A stretch of DNA of 6,380 nt from an uncultured Actinomycetes bacterium. GTDB taxonomy: Bacteria > Actinomycetota > Thermoleophilia > Solirubrobacterales > 70-9. The position numbers and the translations under genes were made by a program. Within the stretch, counting starts at the first letter, position 1. Every line of letters begins with the position of its first letter. The stretch is taken from assembly GCA_946482365.1 (NCBI GenBank), contig CAMLQY010000056.1, forward strand, positions 1 to 6,380, given 5' to 3'. The notes beneath the pieces were generated by a model. That model made no database searches and was not told the origin of the DNA. It was given only the letters and a program-made list of their open reading frames with translations. Positions 5,296 to 6,380 of the stretch are shown in pieces.

Positions 5296-6096
5296 ATGGA
5301 ACTTGCCGGCAAGACCGCGCTGCTGACCGGGGCCACGGGGGGCCTCGGGCGAGCGATCGCCCAGGCGCTCGCCGGGCGTGGGGCGAAGCTGGTGCTGAGC
5401 GGCCGCAAGGCCGAGGCGCTGGAAGGCCTCGCGGCTGAATTGCCGGGAGAGGGGCACACAGTGTTTCCCTCAGACCTTGCGGAGCCCGGTGCAGCGGAGA
5501 AGCTCGCGACCGAGGTAGGCGACATCGACATCCTCGTAGCCAACGCTGGGCTGCCCGGGACGGGACGCCTGCCCGAGTACACCAGCGAGCGGCTGGAGGG
5601 CACGTTGCGCGTCAATCTCGAGGCGCCGATGCACCTCGCTCGCGCCCTCGAGCCGGGAATGATCGCCCGCGGCAGCGGTCACATGGTCTTCATCTCCTCG
5701 CTCTCCGGCAAGTCGGCGACGCCGCTCTCCTCCGTCTACAACGCGACCAAGTTCGGCCTGCGCGGCTTCGCGCTTGGCCTGCGAGCCGACCTCGACCCGG
5801 TTGGCATAGGCGTCTCGATCGTCTCGCCCGGGACGATCCGCGAAGCGGGCATGTACGCGGACTCGGGCGCCGACCCGATTCCGGGCCTGGGGACCGGTTC
5901 ACCCAAGCAGGTTGCCAATGCGGTGGTGCGGGCGATCGAGAAGAACAAGGTTGAGATCGCCGTGGCCCCGATGCAGCAACGCTTCCTAGCCCATTTCGCC
6001 CTCGCCAGCCCCGGCATCTCGGTCAAGGTAGCCAGCGGCGAGGCCGGCCAGAAGGCCGCCGCAAACGTCGCCAAGGGACAGACCGACAAGCGCTGA
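5296..6096 (+). CDS. Classical short-chain dehydrogenase/reductase (SDR)
   Basis: This 266-residue Rossmann-fold oxidoreductase is close to the usual length of about 250. From the ATG: cofactor motif TGATGGLG at 11-18, Arg37 after the second strand (SGRKAEA; suggests NADP(H)), Asp60 (adenine-binding position), NAG at 83-85, and the catalytic set Asn107, Ser135, Tyr148 and Lys152 (SVYNATKFG). SPGTIREAGM follows at 177-186. All catalytic residues are present, so it should be active, but the substrate cannot be told. About 40 extra residues at the C-terminus (QQRFLAHFALASPG onward, then an Ala/Lys-rich tail) exceed the core fold. An in-frame TTG at 5245 would add 17 residues with no family resemblance, so ATG 5296 is preferred. 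It is divergent from the peptidase gene and followed 46 bp later by acnA. A 3-oxoacyl reductase-like or general aldehyde/ketone role is possible. Confidence 0.9.
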   Translation: MELAGKTALLTGATGGLGRAIAQALAGRGAKLVLSGRKAEALEGLAAELPGEGHTVFPSDLAEPGAAEKLATEVGDIDILVANAGLPGTGRLPEYTSERLEGTLRVNLEAPMHLARALEPGMIARGSGHMVFISSLSGKSATPLSSVYNATKFGLRGFALGLRADLDPVGIGVSIVSPGTIREAGMYADSGADPIPGLGTGSPKQVANAVVRAIEKNKVEIAVAPMQQRFLAHFALASPGISVKVASGEAGQKAAANVAKGQTDKR

Positions 6097-6130
6097 GGCG
6101 AGGCGGGCGGTGCCCGACCCGCCCCCCTCT

Positions 6131-6136
6131 TAGGAT
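6131..6136 (+). promoter_or_regulatory. -10 box or Shine-Dalgarno before acnA
   Basis: TAGGAT lies 6 nt before GTG 6143. As a -10 box it would start transcription at or next to the GTG, giving a leaderless mRNA. The same bases contain AGGA at about 7 nt from the GTG, which could instead be a short Shine-Dalgarno. The sequence does not decide between the two. Confidence 0.4.
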
Positions 6137-6142
6137 GAAGTC

Positions 6143-6380
6143 GTGACTTCTTCCGACTCCTTCGGCGCTCGTTCGACCCTCGAGGTCGGCGGTCGCTCCT
6201 ACGAGATCCATCGCCTGGATGTCCTTACGGATCGGTTCGATGTCGGGAGGCTGCCCTACTCGATCAAGGTGCTGCTGGAGAACGTGCTGCGGCTGGAGGA
6301 TGGGGTCGCGGTGACGAAGGAGGCGGTCGAGGCGATCGCCGGCTGGGACGCCAAGGCCGAGCCCAGCGTCGAGATCCCCT
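6143..6380 (+). CDS. acnA: Aconitate hydratase (aconitase A), N-terminal part
   Basis: The frame opens at GTG 6143 and runs off the end of the window, giving 79 complete codons of a protein usually about 900 residues long. The N-terminus matches bacterial aconitase A/IRP1: a short leader, then LEVGGRSYEIHRLDVL, RLPYSIKVLLENVLRLEDG (about residues 37-55), and the GWDAKAEPSVEIP stretch that leads into the family's domain 1. The enzyme interconverts citrate and isocitrate in the TCA cycle using a [4Fe-4S] cluster; the cluster cysteines lie beyond the window. The GTG is preferred because of the -10 or AGGA element just upstream and because family similarity starts shortly after it. It follows the dehydrogenase gene by 46 bp on the same strand, but its own promoter-like box suggests separate expression. 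Confidence 0.93.
   Translation, partial: MTSSDSFGARSTLEVGGRSYEIHRLDVLTDRFDVGRLPYSIKVLLENVLRLEDGVAVTKEAVEAIAGWDAKAEPSVEIP

Noticed and set aside
6102..6123. Hairpin GGCGGG/CCCGCC after the dehydrogenase as a terminator
   Set aside because: Only 6 bp of stem with a 10-nt loop, no U-tract, and it overlaps the zone where the acnA -35 would lie; too weak to list as a terminator.
1..6380. CRISPR array, insertion sequence, tRNA/rRNA, phage or defence genes
   Set aside because: I found no spaced direct repeats, transposase motifs, tRNA-like cloverleaf or defence protein motifs on either strand; all sizeable coding stretches are explained by the genes listed.

Overview
The window is high-GC bacterial DNA. 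Long antisense ORFs open by chance, starts are mostly TTG or GTG, and -10 boxes are of TANNNT type. A riboswitch of the ydaO/c-di-AMP class sits in front of an NlpC/P60-like cell-wall gene. Together these suggest an actinobacterium. The protein style (C40-like peptidase, PotD-like lipoprotein with a Cys-rich tail) makes a Thermoleophilia/Solirubrobacterales-like lineage my best guess, which is inference only. All functions here belong to known families; I see no mobile element, CRISPR, tRNA, rRNA or obviously new defence system.

Layout, left to right. (1) 1-435 (+) is the C-terminal end of an acyl-CoA carboxylase beta chain (PccB type). (2) Converging on it with only a 9-bp gap, 4349 down to 445 (-) is a compact four-gene ABC importer operon of the spermidine/putrescine (Pot) type. 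Its order is ATPase (potA), lipoprotein binding protein (potD), permease (potB), permease (potC), with 4-bp overlaps or a 4-bp gap at the junctions. (3) 4461-5018 (-) is a secreted NlpC/P60-like (C40) peptidase. It is preceded by a -10-like box, a ydaO-type riboswitch (about 5036-5160) and a strong Shine-Dalgarno sequence. A perfect GC hairpin (4417-4440) separates it from the pot operon. (4) 5296-6096 (+), divergent from the peptidase gene, is a classical short-chain dehydrogenase/reductase. (5) 6143 to the end (+) is the N-terminus of aconitase.

How the parts work together. PotA energises import through PotB and PotC of a substrate, probably a polyamine, captured by PotD on the outer face of the membrane. 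The peptidase would cut peptidoglycan stem peptides, and its mRNA leader would turn it down when c-di-AMP is high. The peptidase gene and the pot operon lie on the same strand, and the hairpin between them lacks a U-tract. Some transporter transcription could therefore come from the riboswitch-controlled promoter. The flanking pccB and acnA are housekeeping carbon metabolism.

The points most worth checking are the riboswitch with its SD-adjacent 3' end, a 13-bp palindrome at the pot promoter, an 11-bp-arm hairpin just inside potB, and the distinct codon usage and cysteine pattern of PotD.
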